A stretch of 20,777 nucleotides of DNA from JAPUDS01 sp050258575 (GCA_050258575.1 JBLMYZ010000008.1:1-20777); one strand, 5' to 3'; shown: positions 1-7,858, numbered from the stretch's first letter. The notes: generated by a model from the sequence alone, not told the origin. Program-made: numbers and translations.

Positions 1-219
1 GTCAAGCGCTAAAAGGTTAATGACATCAATTTCGCCACCGACCAAATGGCTCAGGTTTTGCATCTCATTGAAAGCCCAGCGCTTATCGCCAGGCTCAACG
101 GCAGACGCTTCGTTAATAACCGCGACGTTGATTTGTTCTAACGGCTTACCAACAAGCTCCGAAAGAGTCTGTGTCATCTCTGGCGTAGTGATTCCGGCAG
201 ATGAGAGGATTGCCTTCAT
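1..219 (-). CDS. Peptidase E-like (S51 family) protein, 3' part cut by window edge
   Basis: The first 73 codons are visible, beginning MKAILSSAGITTPEM and continuing with a segment like LSELVGKPLEQINVAVI and later GGEIDVINLLALD. The pattern of an N-terminal beta strand ending in S-S-A-G, a helix, a second strand, then an ID-I-L strand is what the peptidase E / S51 class I glutamine-amidotransferase-like fold shows at its N-terminus. In that family a catalytic serine and histidine lie further along, outside the window, so activity cannot be judged. The ATG at 217-219 overlaps the stop of the upstream hydrolase in an ATGA arrangement (216-219), so the two are translationally coupled and share the promoter at 790-798. 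Family assignment is from sequence memory only. Cleavage of Asp-X dipeptides is the activity of characterised members, not something seen here. Confidence 0.65.
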   Translation of the reverse strand, partial: MKAILSSAGITTPEMTQTLSELVGKPLEQINVAVINEASAVEPGDKRWAFNEMQNLSHLVGGEIDVINLLALD

Positions 220-782
220 GTAGACATCTCTTCAAGTGATTTTAGTACGATAGGCAATTCCGTTAAACCCTCGCCGCTGCTATAGTGGCCGAAAGCTTGC
301 TGAAGCTCACCCTTAGCATGTAACCGCTCTTTTAGTTCATGATAGTTCATTTCGTTTACCCAGCTATCGTCTTTAGAGTGAAGAACGAAAAACTTCTCAC
401 AGACTGAGTTTATTTTTGCCCAGTCAATCGCTGAAGTGAAGAAGCTCGCTAATTCTCCTTTGTAACCATCAAATGTAAGATCATTCGAAAAACCAGCAAC
501 CAATACAACCCCACCTATTTTCTTGCCGTCTGCTAGGCCCTCTAGGTAGCGTAGAATCGTTATACACCCTAAGCTATGGCCAATTAGGTAAGTATCCTCA
601 TCGGGCTCACCAATAACATCTGCAAGTTTTGCCACCCATTTATCTTGTGTCGGCTCATCGGCTTCCGGCATGCTCGGATTTATGACACTCCAGCCGCGTT
701 GCTCGAGCGCGTCAACCAACCAAGGTCTCCAGCCCTCTTTTGGAGAGCCACCCCAGCCGTGAATAATAATTGCTGTCTTCAT
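216..782 (-). CDS. RBBP9/YdeN-family serine hydrolase (alpha/beta fold)
   Basis: The 188-aa protein is the usual length for the RBBP9/YdeN family of small alpha/beta hydrolases. Visible landmarks are the N-terminal strand and oxyanion region IIIHGWGGSP (residues 6-14), the nucleophile elbow GHSLG with Ser70, the candidate acid HSKDD (Asp138/Asp139) and a candidate catalytic His in AFGHYSSGEG (His166). It has no signal peptide or membrane segment, so it should be cytosolic. Substrate is unknown: family members are serine hydrolases of undefined physiological role. It is the first gene of a pair with the peptidase-E-like gene, overlapping it by 4 bases. There is no Shine-Dalgarno before the ATG at 780-782. 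Instead a TGATACAAT element ends 7 bases upstream, which predicts a leaderless mRNA. An esterase of another alpha/beta subfamily is the main alternative. Confidence 0.85.
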   Translation of the reverse strand: MKTAIIIHGWGGSPKEGWRPWLVDALEQRGWSVINPSMPEADEPTQDKWVAKLADVIGEPDEDTYLIGHSLGCITILRYLEGLADGKKIGGVVLVAGFSNDLTFDGYKGELASFFTSAIDWAKINSVCEKFFVLHSKDDSWVNEMNYHELKERLHAKGELQQAFGHYSSGEGLTELPIVLKSLEEMST

Positions 783-789
783 ATAAAAT

Positions 790-798
790 ATTGTATCA
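790..798 (-). promoter_or_regulatory. Extended -10 promoter TGATACAAT, leaderless configuration
   Basis: On the minus strand the element TGA-TACAAT (798 down to 790) is followed by 7 bases and then the hydrolase ATG. A transcription start about 7 bases after the hexamer would fall on or one base before the ATG. No convincing -35 is seen at 17 bases (AAATAC), so recognition would rest on the TG extension. Inferred from sequence only. Confidence 0.6.
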
Positions 799-851
799 CT
801 ATAGGGCGATCGGTATTTATCACTTTGATTTTCTGAAAGAAAGTCGAAGTC

Positions 852-872
852 CAGTCGAGTAAGGCTCGGCTG
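852..872. terminator. Possible weak hairpin between two minus-strand genes
   Basis: CAGTCGAG (852-859) and CTCGGCTG (865-872) can form an 8-bp stem with one mismatch and a 5-base loop. It lies just after the stop of the 106-aa membrane gene (880) and before the hydrolase promoter. The following minus-strand sequence is only mildly T-rich, so it is a weak intrinsic terminator at best. Confidence 0.25.
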
Positions 873-879
873 TTTGCGT

Positions 880-1200
880 TTAATCCCTGCTCATTTTTCC
901 GTCACGGATGGCTTCGAGTAGTTCGCGGTGTTGGAGCTTACCTCGCGTGCGTTTGCGGCCGCTGCGGGTTAGTAGACGGAATGGGATTACGAAGATACCA
1001 AACAGTCCAATGATTATGAAATACCAAATAGCGACAAACGACCATGCCATGAAAATCAACATTAGCGCAACAGGAACAAGCAATAGCCATTTTAACCATG
1101 CGTTGTCGGAATCTGTCATTTTCCAGATGCGAGCGGCCGAACCAGAGAACGATGTAGGTGCTGATATCACGACTTTTTCTGATGCGAGTTTACTGCCCAT
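880..1200 (-). CDS. Small membrane protein of unknown function (two hydrophobic segments)
   Basis: The 106-aa protein has a polar N-terminal region (residues 1-35), then two closely spaced hydrophobic stretches (about 37-55 and 57-76), then a basic C-terminal region rich in Arg and Lys (about 78-95) that should sit in the cytoplasm. No catalytic motif is visible. The start at 1198-1200 is supported by a strong AGGAGGT about 10 bases upstream. The stop codon of the upstream 158-aa gene is directly adjacent (TAA then ATG, no gap), so the two are almost certainly co-translated and may work as a pair. A shorter alternative start exists at Met28 (MTDSDNAW), but it lacks a ribosome site as good as the first. 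I do not recognise the family. Confidence 0.65.
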   Translation of the reverse strand: MGSKLASEKVVISAPTSFSGSAARIWKMTDSDNAWLKWLLLVPVALMLIFMAWSFVAIWYFIIIGLFGIFVIPFRLLTRSGRKRTRGKLQHRELLEAIRDGKMSRD

Positions 1201-1677
1201 TTATTCTGCCACCTCCTGATCTTTTAACTCCGCAAATTTAGCTGCCATTGTCGGATTCTTGCGTGTTAACCTCTTTATGGTCAGATCATCCATCTTGTTT
1301 TCGGCCGCAAGCAAGTGTCTGTCTGACATCATCAGGGCATCGCGCGTCTTTTCCAAATCCTTGATAGCCTTGTCAATCTGTTCTATTGCTTCTACGTGCT
1401 TTTTACCTGCGTTCTTCATGATCTTCAGCCAACCATCTTTCCAGTTGCTAACATCGCCCTCCATACCACTTCTGTCGGCTTGCAACGACAGCTCTAGGTC
1501 ATCGTTTCCATCCTCGGTTATTTTTGGCTCCAGTTGTAACAGGTTTTCGATCCCAGCTTGCGCAGATCGTGTCATTGTTTCTTGCCCGGTATCGCCTATG
1601 GCTTCCCATGCGTTCTTTGCAAGGATAAACCTTGCAACGACCTTGCAACGTTTTGCACGTATCCGTAGAGAGGTCAT
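1201..1677 (-). CDS. Unknown soluble helical protein, first gene of a two-gene operon
   Basis: The open frame is 158 codons. Residues about 35-158 look like a soluble, charged, mostly helical protein, with a likely coiled-coil stretch around KKHVEAIEQIDKAIKDLEK (residues about 93-111). The stop abuts the ATG of the small membrane protein gene, so it is the leading gene of that operon. The start is uncertain. The longest ORF begins at 1677 with no Shine-Dalgarno, and its first 20 or so codons simply read through the TTGCAAGG repeats. The alternative ATG at 1573-1575 (MTRSAQAGIENLL) would leave those repeats as noncoding upstream DNA, and I think it at least as likely. No family recognised and no catalytic residues visible. 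A regulator-plus-membrane-partner pair is only a guess. Confidence 0.6.
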   Translation of the reverse strand: MTSLRIRAKRCKVVARFILAKNAWEAIGDTGQETMTRSAQAGIENLLQLEPKITEDGNDDLELSLQADRSGMEGDVSNWKDGWLKIMKNAGKKHVEAIEQIDKAIKDLEKTRDALMMSDRHLLAAENKMDDLTIKRLTRKNPTMAAKFAELKDQEVAE

Positions 1678-1712
1678 TTAAACTAAGGATTTTTGCAAGG
1701 ATAAACCTTGCA
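1617..1712. repeat. Cluster of TTGCAAGG / CCTTGCAA repeats with palindromes and an 11-bp tandem
   Basis: Two copies of a palindrome TTGCAAGG-ATAAA-CCTTGCA lie at 1617-1636 and 1693-1712, 76 bases apart, with identical loops. In the first copy the right arm CCTTGCAA (1630-1637) recurs at 1641-1648 as part of a perfect 11-bp tandem (accttgcaacg, 1629-1639 and 1640-1650), which is one helical turn. A degenerate CCCTGCAAAA follows near 1724-1733. The cluster sits between the end of recG and the unknown two-gene operon, partly inside that operon's longest ORF. It resembles a multi-site operator. It is too short and irregular for a CRISPR array. Confidence 0.75.
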
Positions 1713-1787
1713 GAAAAAGAATACCCTGCAAAACTTACGAGAACCTTGGATGAGGGTAGTGAGGTTTGGGTGCAGGCAAAACACATG

Positions 1788-3845
1788 TTAGTTCAAAGAT
1801 GTGAGATGGCGAGAGCGGTCGATGGCGCGGCGTAGCGCCTGACAGGCAGCGATGTGTTCTGGATGCGCAATGAGCCATTTGGCCCAGCGTTGGACACGGC
1901 TGAGCAAGCGCGTGTCGGAGATACGGGCAAACTGCAAGTTGAGCGCGCCGTGTTGCGCGCGGCCGTAGATTTCACCTGGCCCGCGTAACTCAAGGTCTTT
2001 TTCAGCTAGGTAAAAACCGTCATTAGACCGTTCAAGCTCTCGCAGACGACGCGAAGGCTTTTGACTAGTGCTCGTCACGAGGTAACAGTAGCTTTGTCTG
2101 TCGGAGCGCCCCACTCGCCCGCGCAGCTGGTGTAGCTGAGCGAGCCCAAACGTGTCAGCTGCCTCAACAATCATCACGGTGGCGTTCGGCACGTCCACTC
2201 CCACCTCGACCACTGTCGTACTAACAAGTATGTCGAGTTTGCCGGCCGCAAAATCGCTCATAACGGCCTGTTTTTCCTCCGACTTTAGCTTCCCGTGCAG
2301 CAAACCGATCCGCCGATGTCGAAACGGACCCTGCCGCAGCCGTTTTACCTCAGCCTCCACCGACTTGCGGTCGCTCGAGAAGTCGCCAGTTGTACTCTGC
2401 GGTTCTTTTTCCTCAATCAACGGGCATACCACATAGACTTGCCGACCAGAGATAATCTCTTTTTCGGCCGCCTCGTACATTTGAGCGCGCGAATTTGGTG
2501 AGATGATACTAGTGTGGATTGGTCGACGATTTTTGGGTTTTTCGCCAAGTATCGACACGTCAAGCTCGCCGTACACCGTCAACTGAAGCGAGCGCGGTAT
2601 GGGGGTAGCCGTCATTGCAAGCAGGTGCGGCATACGACCGCCCGACTTTGCAAGCAGTTTCTGTCGCTGTTCGACGCCAAATCGGTGCTGTTCATCAATC
2701 ACAACAAAACCAAGCTTATGAAATGCCACTTTTTCCTGTATGAGCGCGTGGGTCCCAACCACGACAGCAACGCTTCCTTGGGAAATATGATCGTAAACCT
2801 GTTGGCGATGTTTCCCTTTGACAGAGCCGGTAAGCAAGGCGATATTGGTCTGGAACGGCTCAAGAAGCCGCTGGAGCGTTTCAGCATGTTGAGTCACCAA
2901 CAGCTCAGTCGGCGCCATAAAGGCTGTCTGAAAGCCGCTACGCGAGGCAATATAGGCCACCAAACCGGCTACAACCGTTTTTCCTGACCCAACGTCACCC
3001 TGTAGCAGTCGGTTCATTGGACGCTCGCTCGCAAGGTTTTGGATAGCCTCCCACGCCGCAACTCGCTGAGCATCTGTCAGTGTAAATGGCAGTTTTTTGA
3101 CAAAATCTTGCGCATCTTGAGCCTCGAAATGCATCTGAAACCCGGGCTGAGCGTCGTTGTCGGCTCGGTTTTGCTGACTCGCAGTCACGAGCGCTAACAT
3201 CTCCTCGAACCCCATACGCTGTTTGGCCTGCTCGAGCTGCTGGTCGCCTTCGGGAAAATGCAGCGCGCTCACTGCGTCGGCATAGCTCATGAGGTGTTCT
3301 TTGTCGACGATCTCGAGCGGTAGCGTCTCGTCGAGTGCGAGTATATACGGTCGCAGCTCGAGGAGCACTTTGCGCACCAGCTGCGTTTTTAGCTTCATCA
3401 CCTGACGATACACCGGTACGATACGCCCCGTACTCGCGTGACCACCGTCAAGAAGCTCGACACTGGGGTTGACGAGCTGGTATTTGTTGCGCTGCAAACC
3501 AAACTCGCCCGATACCAAAAACTCTTTGTCGGTCGACACCTGCTGCACGCGGTACGCCTGGTTAAACCACACCACTGCCACTTTGCCGGTCGAGTCGGTA
3601 AATGTCGCCTCGGTGACTGTCATACCGCGACGCACCCGCCGGGTGTGCACCTCCTCAAATCGTCCGCGCAAGCTTACTTTGCCAGGCTGGAGGGCCGAAA
3701 CAGTCGTCACCCGGGAATAGTCGTCGTATGTGCGCGGAAAAAAATGTACCAGGTCGTCCACCGTTGACAACCCCGCCGCAGCAAACAACTCGGCGGTTTT
3801 TGGCCCCACACCTTTGACGCTGAGAAGCGGCGTGTCAGGTTGCAT
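1788..3845 (-). CDS. recG: ATP-dependent DNA helicase RecG
   Basis: This is a full-length 685-aa RecG, the superfamily 2 translocase that reverses stalled replication forks and migrates branched DNA. The N-terminus has the helix-hairpin-helix-like VKGVGPKTAELF (10-21), followed by the OB-fold wedge domain (about 60-150, TFTDSTGKVAVVWFN at 81-95). Helicase motifs are Walker A GDVGSGKT (283-290), APTELL (311-316), GTHALIQ (364-370), DEQHRFG (384-390), MTATPIPRSL (411-420), then the C-terminal helicase half including VGVDVPNA and QLRGRVGR and a YLVTS-type strand. All expected motifs are present, so it should be active. The ATG lies one base after the tyrS stop and is preceded by GAGGT, 5 bases upstream, so tyrS and recG form an operon. 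No terminator is evident after its stop. Confidence 0.97.
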   Translation of the reverse strand: MQPDTPLLSVKGVGPKTAELFAAAGLSTVDDLVHFFPRTYDDYSRVTTVSALQPGKVSLRGRFEEVHTRRVRRGMTVTEATFTDSTGKVAVVWFNQAYRVQQVSTDKEFLVSGEFGLQRNKYQLVNPSVELLDGGHASTGRIVPVYRQVMKLKTQLVRKVLLELRPYILALDETLPLEIVDKEHLMSYADAVSALHFPEGDQQLEQAKQRMGFEEMLALVTASQQNRADNDAQPGFQMHFEAQDAQDFVKKLPFTLTDAQRVAAWEAIQNLASERPMNRLLQGDVGSGKTVVAGLVAYIASRSGFQTAFMAPTELLVTQHAETLQRLLEPFQTNIALLTGSVKGKHRQQVYDHISQGSVAVVVGTHALIQEKVAFHKLGFVVIDEQHRFGVEQRQKLLAKSGGRMPHLLAMTATPIPRSLQLTVYGELDVSILGEKPKNRRPIHTSIISPNSRAQMYEAAEKEIISGRQVYVVCPLIEEKEPQSTTGDFSSDRKSVEAEVKRLRQGPFRHRRIGLLHGKLKSEEKQAVMSDFAAGKLDILVSTTVVEVGVDVPNATVMIVEAADTFGLAQLHQLRGRVGRSDRQSYCYLVTSTSQKPSRRLRELERSNDGFYLAEKDLELRGPGEIYGRAQHGALNLQFARISDTRLLSRVQRWAKWLIAHPEHIAACQALRRAIDRSRHLTSLN

Positions 3846-3846
3846 G

Positions 3847-5055
3847 TTACCTCACAAGCACGAAACTGTTTTTGCCTTTTTTAATCAGGCTAGGTGCGGC
3901 AACGTCGCGGTCTTCGGAGATCTTTTGGCCGTTGACACTGACGCCGCCGCCCGCAATCAGTCGGCGAGCTTCACCATTGCTCGCACAAACTCCGGTTGTC
4001 ACTAGCGCGTTGACGACGCTACTAGAGGCGCTAACCGGAATCTCTTGAGCGAGCATGTCAAGATGTATGTCAAGCAGTTGCTCAAACGGGGTATCGCCAA
4101 ACAACACTGCCGAGACGTTTTCAGCAGCCGTGGCTTTGTCGTCGCCATGCACCAAAGCAGTGGTCTCGTACGCTAGACGTTTCTGAAGCTGACGCAGGTG
4201 CGGAGCCTTGTCGTGCTTGGCAATCAGGCGTTCTATGTCACTTTTTTCGAGGAATGTAAAGAGTTTCACGAGATCTTTTGCCATGTCGTCGTCAGTGTTG
4301 AGCCAAAACTGATAGAACCGGTACGGGCTTGTGAGCTCGGGGTCAAGCCAGATGGCGTTGCCCTCGCTTTTGCCGTATTTTTTGCCCGTTGTTTTGTCGA
4401 CGACGAGTGGCACCGTCCACACATGAACGTCAACGCCTTCAAGTTTTTTGATCATTTGCGCGCCAGAAAGCATATTTCCCCATTGATCCGAACCCCCGAC
4501 TTGCAGTGTTGCACCTTTTTCGTGGTAAAGGTGCAAAAAGTCGTATCCCTGGATCAACGAGTAACTAAACTCAGCGTAGCTAATACCAACTCCGCCGTCG
4601 CCGATCCGAGCTTTGATGAATTCTCGGTCAAGTAGCTGCGTCATCGAAAAATGCTTTCCAACATCGCGCAAAAACTCGAGGTAACCGATGTTTTTGAACC
4701 AGTCATAATTGTCGACGAGCTCAAATGTTTCACCGCCAAGTAGTTGTCGATACTGTGCAGCGATTCCAGCTTTGTTTCGGGCAATTTCTTCAGGTGACTT
4801 GAGGTCGCGTTCGGTGTCTTCTTTCGGGTCGCCGATCATGCCCGTCGCACCGCCAACAAGCACGATTGCCTTGTGTCCGTGATTTAGGAGGTGCTTTACA
4901 ACCATGAGCTGCGTCAAATTACCAATATGCATACTTGGTGCACTGGGGTCGACCCCAAGATAAAACGTCCTCGGTTGGTCAATATCGGCAATGTCGGTAA
5001 AGGTCGTCTGGTTGGCAAACCCACGCCAGACTAGCTCATCTGAAAGCTTATTCAT
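3847..5055 (-). CDS. tyrS: Tyrosine--tRNA ligase
   Basis: The 402-aa protein is a bacterial-type TyrRS, a class I synthetase charging tRNA-Tyr in the cytosol. Visible motifs are YLGVDPSAPSMHIGN with the HIGH-type signature (43-46), GGATGMIGDP (68-77), the tyrosine-binding YSLIQGYD (165-172), GGSDQWGN (187-194) and KYGKS (226-230), which is the KMSKS equivalent in this family. An S4 RNA-binding domain closes the protein (about 342-400, with VCASNGEARRLIAGGGVSVNG). Nothing is missing. It is first in the tyrS-recG operon. An AAGGA lies about 12 bases before the ATG, and an extended -10 promoter is at 5086-5094. The gene diverges from the PBP gene across a 133-base intergenic region. Confidence 0.97.
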   Translation of the reverse strand: MNKLSDELVWRGFANQTTFTDIADIDQPRTFYLGVDPSAPSMHIGNLTQLMVVKHLLNHGHKAIVLVGGATGMIGDPKEDTERDLKSPEEIARNKAGIAAQYRQLLGGETFELVDNYDWFKNIGYLEFLRDVGKHFSMTQLLDREFIKARIGDGGVGISYAEFSYSLIQGYDFLHLYHEKGATLQVGGSDQWGNMLSGAQMIKKLEGVDVHVWTVPLVVDKTTGKKYGKSEGNAIWLDPELTSPYRFYQFWLNTDDDMAKDLVKLFTFLEKSDIERLIAKHDKAPHLRQLQKRLAYETTALVHGDDKATAAENVSAVLFGDTPFEQLLDIHLDMLAQEIPVSASSSVVNALVTTGVCASNGEARRLIAGGGVSVNGQKISEDRDVAAPSLIKKGKNSFVLVR

Positions 5056-5085
5056 AGGTGTTCGTCCTTTTTTAACTACTCTCTT

Positions 5086-5094
5086 ATTGTAGCA
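5086..5094 (-). promoter_or_regulatory. tyrS promoter, extended -10 TGCTACAAT
   Basis: TGC-TACAAT on the minus strand (5094 down to 5086) lies about 30 bases before the tyrS ATG, leaving a short leader that contains AAGGA. No good -35 is present at 17 bases. It faces away from the PBP promoter in the same intergenic region. Confidence 0.6.
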
Positions 5095-5141
5095 GAGTGA
5101 AAAACAAGTATAAAATCAAGACTCACAAGCAATTTGGTTGG

Positions 5142-5150
5142 TGGTATAAT
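5142..5150 (+). promoter_or_regulatory. PBP promoter, extended -10 TGGTATAAT
   Basis: A perfect TATAAT (5145-5150) has a TGG extension directly before it. The expected transcription start is near 5157, two or three bases before the ATG of the short upstream ORF at 5160 and about 32 bases before the PBP ATG. No strong -35 is visible. Confidence 0.65.
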
Positions 5151-5159
5151 TGAGAACAA

Positions 5160-5192
5160 ATGTGGGCTAAGGAGGCTATGAACCGTTCATGA
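5160..5192 (+). CDS. Possible ten-codon upstream ORF (MWAKEAMNRS) overlapping the PBP start
   Basis: ATG at 5160-5162 opens a ten-codon frame that ends in TGA at 5190-5192, so its stop overlaps the PBP ATG (5189-5191) in the classic ATGA coupling arrangement. The start lies 9 bases after TATAAT, close to where transcription should begin, so it could be read as a nearly leaderless message. The AAGGAGG that would serve the PBP gene (5169-5175) is inside this frame and 13 bases from the PBP ATG, longer than usual spacing. Translation of the peptide, and any role in PBP expression, are inference. It may be chance. Confidence 0.3.
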   Translation: MWAKEAMNRS

Positions 5193-7858
5193 ACGTACTG
5201 AAACGCGGGAAAAAGCGCAGCACGAAGAGTGTTTCGCTCTACGCAAATCTATCGAACCGCCGCAAGGCAAACCGTGACCTGAAAAAACGCCGCAAGGCAG
5301 AATACCTCGCAACACTTCCGAAACATCCAGTCAAGCGGCTGTTTTATCGTTTGCACCCCAAACGCTTTTTCGGCTACTGGTTCAGCAAAGACGGCCTACT
5401 GATGATGCTAAAGATTTTTGGCGTCAGCATGGCAGTCCTAGCATTGATTATTGGTATATTGTTCCTCTACTATCGCCGTGAACTTGACGCAATCCGCCCT
5501 GACGAGATCGCCAAACGTGTCCAAACAACCGTTACGACCTATACCGACCGTAACGGTGTTGTCCTATGGGAGGACAAGGGTGACGGCGACTACAAGCTCG
5601 TCGTTAAGTCTGACGATATTTCAAAGCACATGAAAAACGCGACGGTTGCTATTGAGGACAAAGATTTTTACAAACACGGCGGGTTCAGCGCGAGCGGTAT
5701 TGTACGCGCTGCTTGGTCCAACTTTACCAACAGCGGCTCGACCCAGGGTGGTTCAACACTAACACAACAGCTCATAAAACAGGTGTTTTTTGCCGACGAA
5801 GCCGGAAATCGCGGCTTGTCTGGCGTGCCGCGCAAGATCAAAGAAGTGATTTTGTCTATACAAGTCGAGGGGATCTATAACAAGGACCAGATTTTAACAC
5901 TCTATCTCAACGAATCGCCCTATGGCGGACGACGTAACGGAGTCGAGTCGGCAGCGCAAACATATTTTGGAAAAAGTGCCAAAGATTTAACGATCGCTGA
6001 GAGCGCGTTGCTGGCGGCTATTCCACAAAACCCAACCTACTACAACCCGTACAATAGCGAAGGTCACAAAGCACTGATCGAACGCCAACATACTGTTTTG
6101 GACTACATGGTTGAACAGGGATATATCGAAAAAGCTGAGGCCGATGAAGCCAAAAAAGTTGCCGTTCTTGACACTATAAAACCCGAGTCAGACCAGTTTA
6201 GCGGTATCAAAGCACCGCATTTTGTCCAAATGGTCAAAAGCGACCTCGAGAGCGAACTTGGCAAAAAGACTGTTGGCGACGGCGGTCTCACCGTCAAAAC
6301 AACGCTCGACTACCGCGCTCAGGAAATCATGGAGCGCGAGATGACCGCACTGTTCGAAACGTACAAACCAAAAAGCGCCAACTTCGACAACGGCGCAGCA
6401 ACCATGGTCGACTCGCAAACAGGACAAATCTTGGGGCTCGTTGGTAGCCGAGGCTACGACTACCCCGGATATGGTGCAGTGAACGCCGCCACTGCCTGGA
6501 TACAGCCCGGGTCAAGTATCAAGCCGTTCGTCTATGCGTCGCTGTTCAAACAACGCGACGGCACGAACTGGGGCGCAGGGTCAATCTTGGCCGACGAACC
6601 GCTACCGCAAACTATCTACAAAACTGACGACGGCAAATCTGTCAACAACTTTGACAACAAATTCCGCGGCAGTATTCCGATTCGCAGCGGCCTCGCCGAG
6701 TCTCGCAATATTCCGGCCATCAAGGCCATGTATATCAACGACCGCGACAACGGCGCTGGCGACACGCTTAAAACCATTCAGGCACTGGGAGATAAATCAT
6801 ATTGTAGCCAAAACGACGCCGGTCTCGCGCTCTCTATCGGCGGGTGCGAACTGAAAATGGTTGAACACGTCAACACGTTTGCGACTATCGCCCGCATGGG
6901 AGTATACAAACCAACCGCAAGTGTTCTAGAAGTCAAAAACTCACAAGGTCAGGTTATCAAACAATGGAAAGATACGTCTGAGCAAGTCATCGACCCGCAG
7001 ATCACCTACATGCTAGCCGATATCTTGAGCGATGACGCTGCGCGCGCACCTTCATTTGGCCGCGGTGCTTCGGGCCTGAATGTACCAAATGTGAAAACCG
7101 GTACAAAAACCGGAACGTCAAACCTCGGCAACTGGTCGAAAGACCTTTGGATGAATAGCTTTTCACCCAAAGCAACCCTCAGTTTCTGGGTTGGAAACCA
7201 CGACTCGCGCTACATGAGCAACGCTCTGTCGAGCTTGGTCGGTCCGTCAGTCGGTGCAATCATGCACGACACCCATGTCGGTATCTTCCAACCTGACGGT
7301 ACGTGGAAACCTGGCGACTGGTTCACGCAGCCGGCTGGAATCCAACGACTAACCGTCAACGGTCGAACCGACCTGTTCCCGTCGTGGTACAACAAAAAGA
7401 CCAGCACGGCGACTGGCAATGAAAAAATGGTCTTCGACCGAGCCTCGAAAAAACGTGCTACCGACTGTACTCCTGACGCGGCGCGTGTCGAGCTGGACGT
7501 GACGAGCAGCACCGACCCGATCACGAACAAAAAAACGTATACAGCACCCGATGGGTACGATCCTAACAGCAATGACACCCTCCATCAATGCAACGATTCA
7601 AAACCATTTATTAACAATGTCAGTATCAACAAAAACAAGAAAGAAATTGCCGTCAATGTCACTCAGGGCACCCACGCGCTTCAGTCTATCTCGGTCACTG
7701 TCGGCGACACTCCAGTCGGAACCGTATCTGCCTCTGGAAGCGGCACTTATACTCTAAACTACCCAGCCTCTGTCAACGGCAATCAGTCAATCACTGTAAC
7801 CGTTACGGACATCGCATACTATTCGACAACGATGACGCCAGCTAACGATAATTTTTAG
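5189..7858 (+). CDS. Class A penicillin-binding protein (transglycosylase/transpeptidase)
   Basis: This 889-aa protein polymerises and cross-links peptidoglycan outside the membrane. A strongly basic cytoplasmic N-terminus (1-65) is followed by one membrane segment (about 70-94). The GT51 transglycosylase domain shows EDKDFYKHGG with catalytic Glu156, GGSTLTQQL (187-195), and NESPYGGRRNGVESAAQTYFG (split across 241-261). The transpeptidase domain has SSIK with nucleophile Ser442, SRN (505-507) and KTGTS (640-644). An extra KTGT directly before it makes a tandem KTGTKTGT. A C-terminal domain (about 805-885) looks Ig-like or fibronectin-like and begins after a CNDSKPFINN linker. Cys760 and Cys801 could form a disulfide. 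The gene stands alone on its strand. Its stop overlaps the convergent PIN-TRAM stop by 4 bases. Confidence 0.95.
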   Translation: MNVLKRGKKRSTKSVSLYANLSNRRKANRDLKKRRKAEYLATLPKHPVKRLFYRLHPKRFFGYWFSKDGLLMMLKIFGVSMAVLALIIGILFLYYRRELDAIRPDEIAKRVQTTVTTYTDRNGVVLWEDKGDGDYKLVVKSDDISKHMKNATVAIEDKDFYKHGGFSASGIVRAAWSNFTNSGSTQGGSTLTQQLIKQVFFADEAGNRGLSGVPRKIKEVILSIQVEGIYNKDQILTLYLNESPYGGRRNGVESAAQTYFGKSAKDLTIAESALLAAIPQNPTYYNPYNSEGHKALIERQHTVLDYMVEQGYIEKAEADEAKKVAVLDTIKPESDQFSGIKAPHFVQMVKSDLESELGKKTVGDGGLTVKTTLDYRAQEIMEREMTALFETYKPKSANFDNGAATMVDSQTGQILGLVGSRGYDYPGYGAVNAATAWIQPGSSIKPFVYASLFKQRDGTNWGAGSILADEPLPQTIYKTDDGKSVNNFDNKFRGSIPIRSGLAESRNIPAIKAMYINDRDNGAGDTLKTIQALGDKSYCSQNDAGLALSIGGCELKMVEHVNTFATIARMGVYKPTASVLEVKNSQGQVIKQWKDTSEQVIDPQITYMLADILSDDAARAPSFGRGASGLNVPNVKTGTKTGTSNLGNWSKDLWMNSFSPKATLSFWVGNHDSRYMSNALSSLVGPSVGAIMHDTHVGIFQPDGTWKPGDWFTQPAGIQRLTVNGRTDLFPSWYNKKTSTATGNEKMVFDRASKKRATDCTPDAARVELDVTSSTDPITNKKTYTAPDGYDPNSNDTLHQCNDSKPFINNVSINKNKKEIAVNVTQGTHALQSISVTVGDTPVGTVSASGSGTYTLNYPASVNGNQSITVTVTDIAYYSTTMTPANDNF

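Noticed and set aside
1617..1712. CRISPR-like repeats
   Set aside because: There are only two full copies, they are palindromic, spacing is 76 bases and no cas genes are nearby. An operator cluster is more fitting.
2514..2987. 157-codon open frame on the plus strand opposite recG
   Set aside because: It lies entirely within the conserved helicase motifs of RecG and shows no recognisable domain.
5178..5192. Four-codon ORF MNRS right after GGAGG upstream of the PBP gene
   Set aside because: The Shine-Dalgarno is only 2 bases from this ATG. It is the tail of the in-frame ten-codon ORF, which is the better candidate.
7094..7125. Tandem KTGTKTGT in the PBP as a possible duplicated active site
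   Set aside because: Only one KTG can sit on the active-site strand. The second, followed by Ser-Asn as in the family, is the likely one, and the first is probably neutral.
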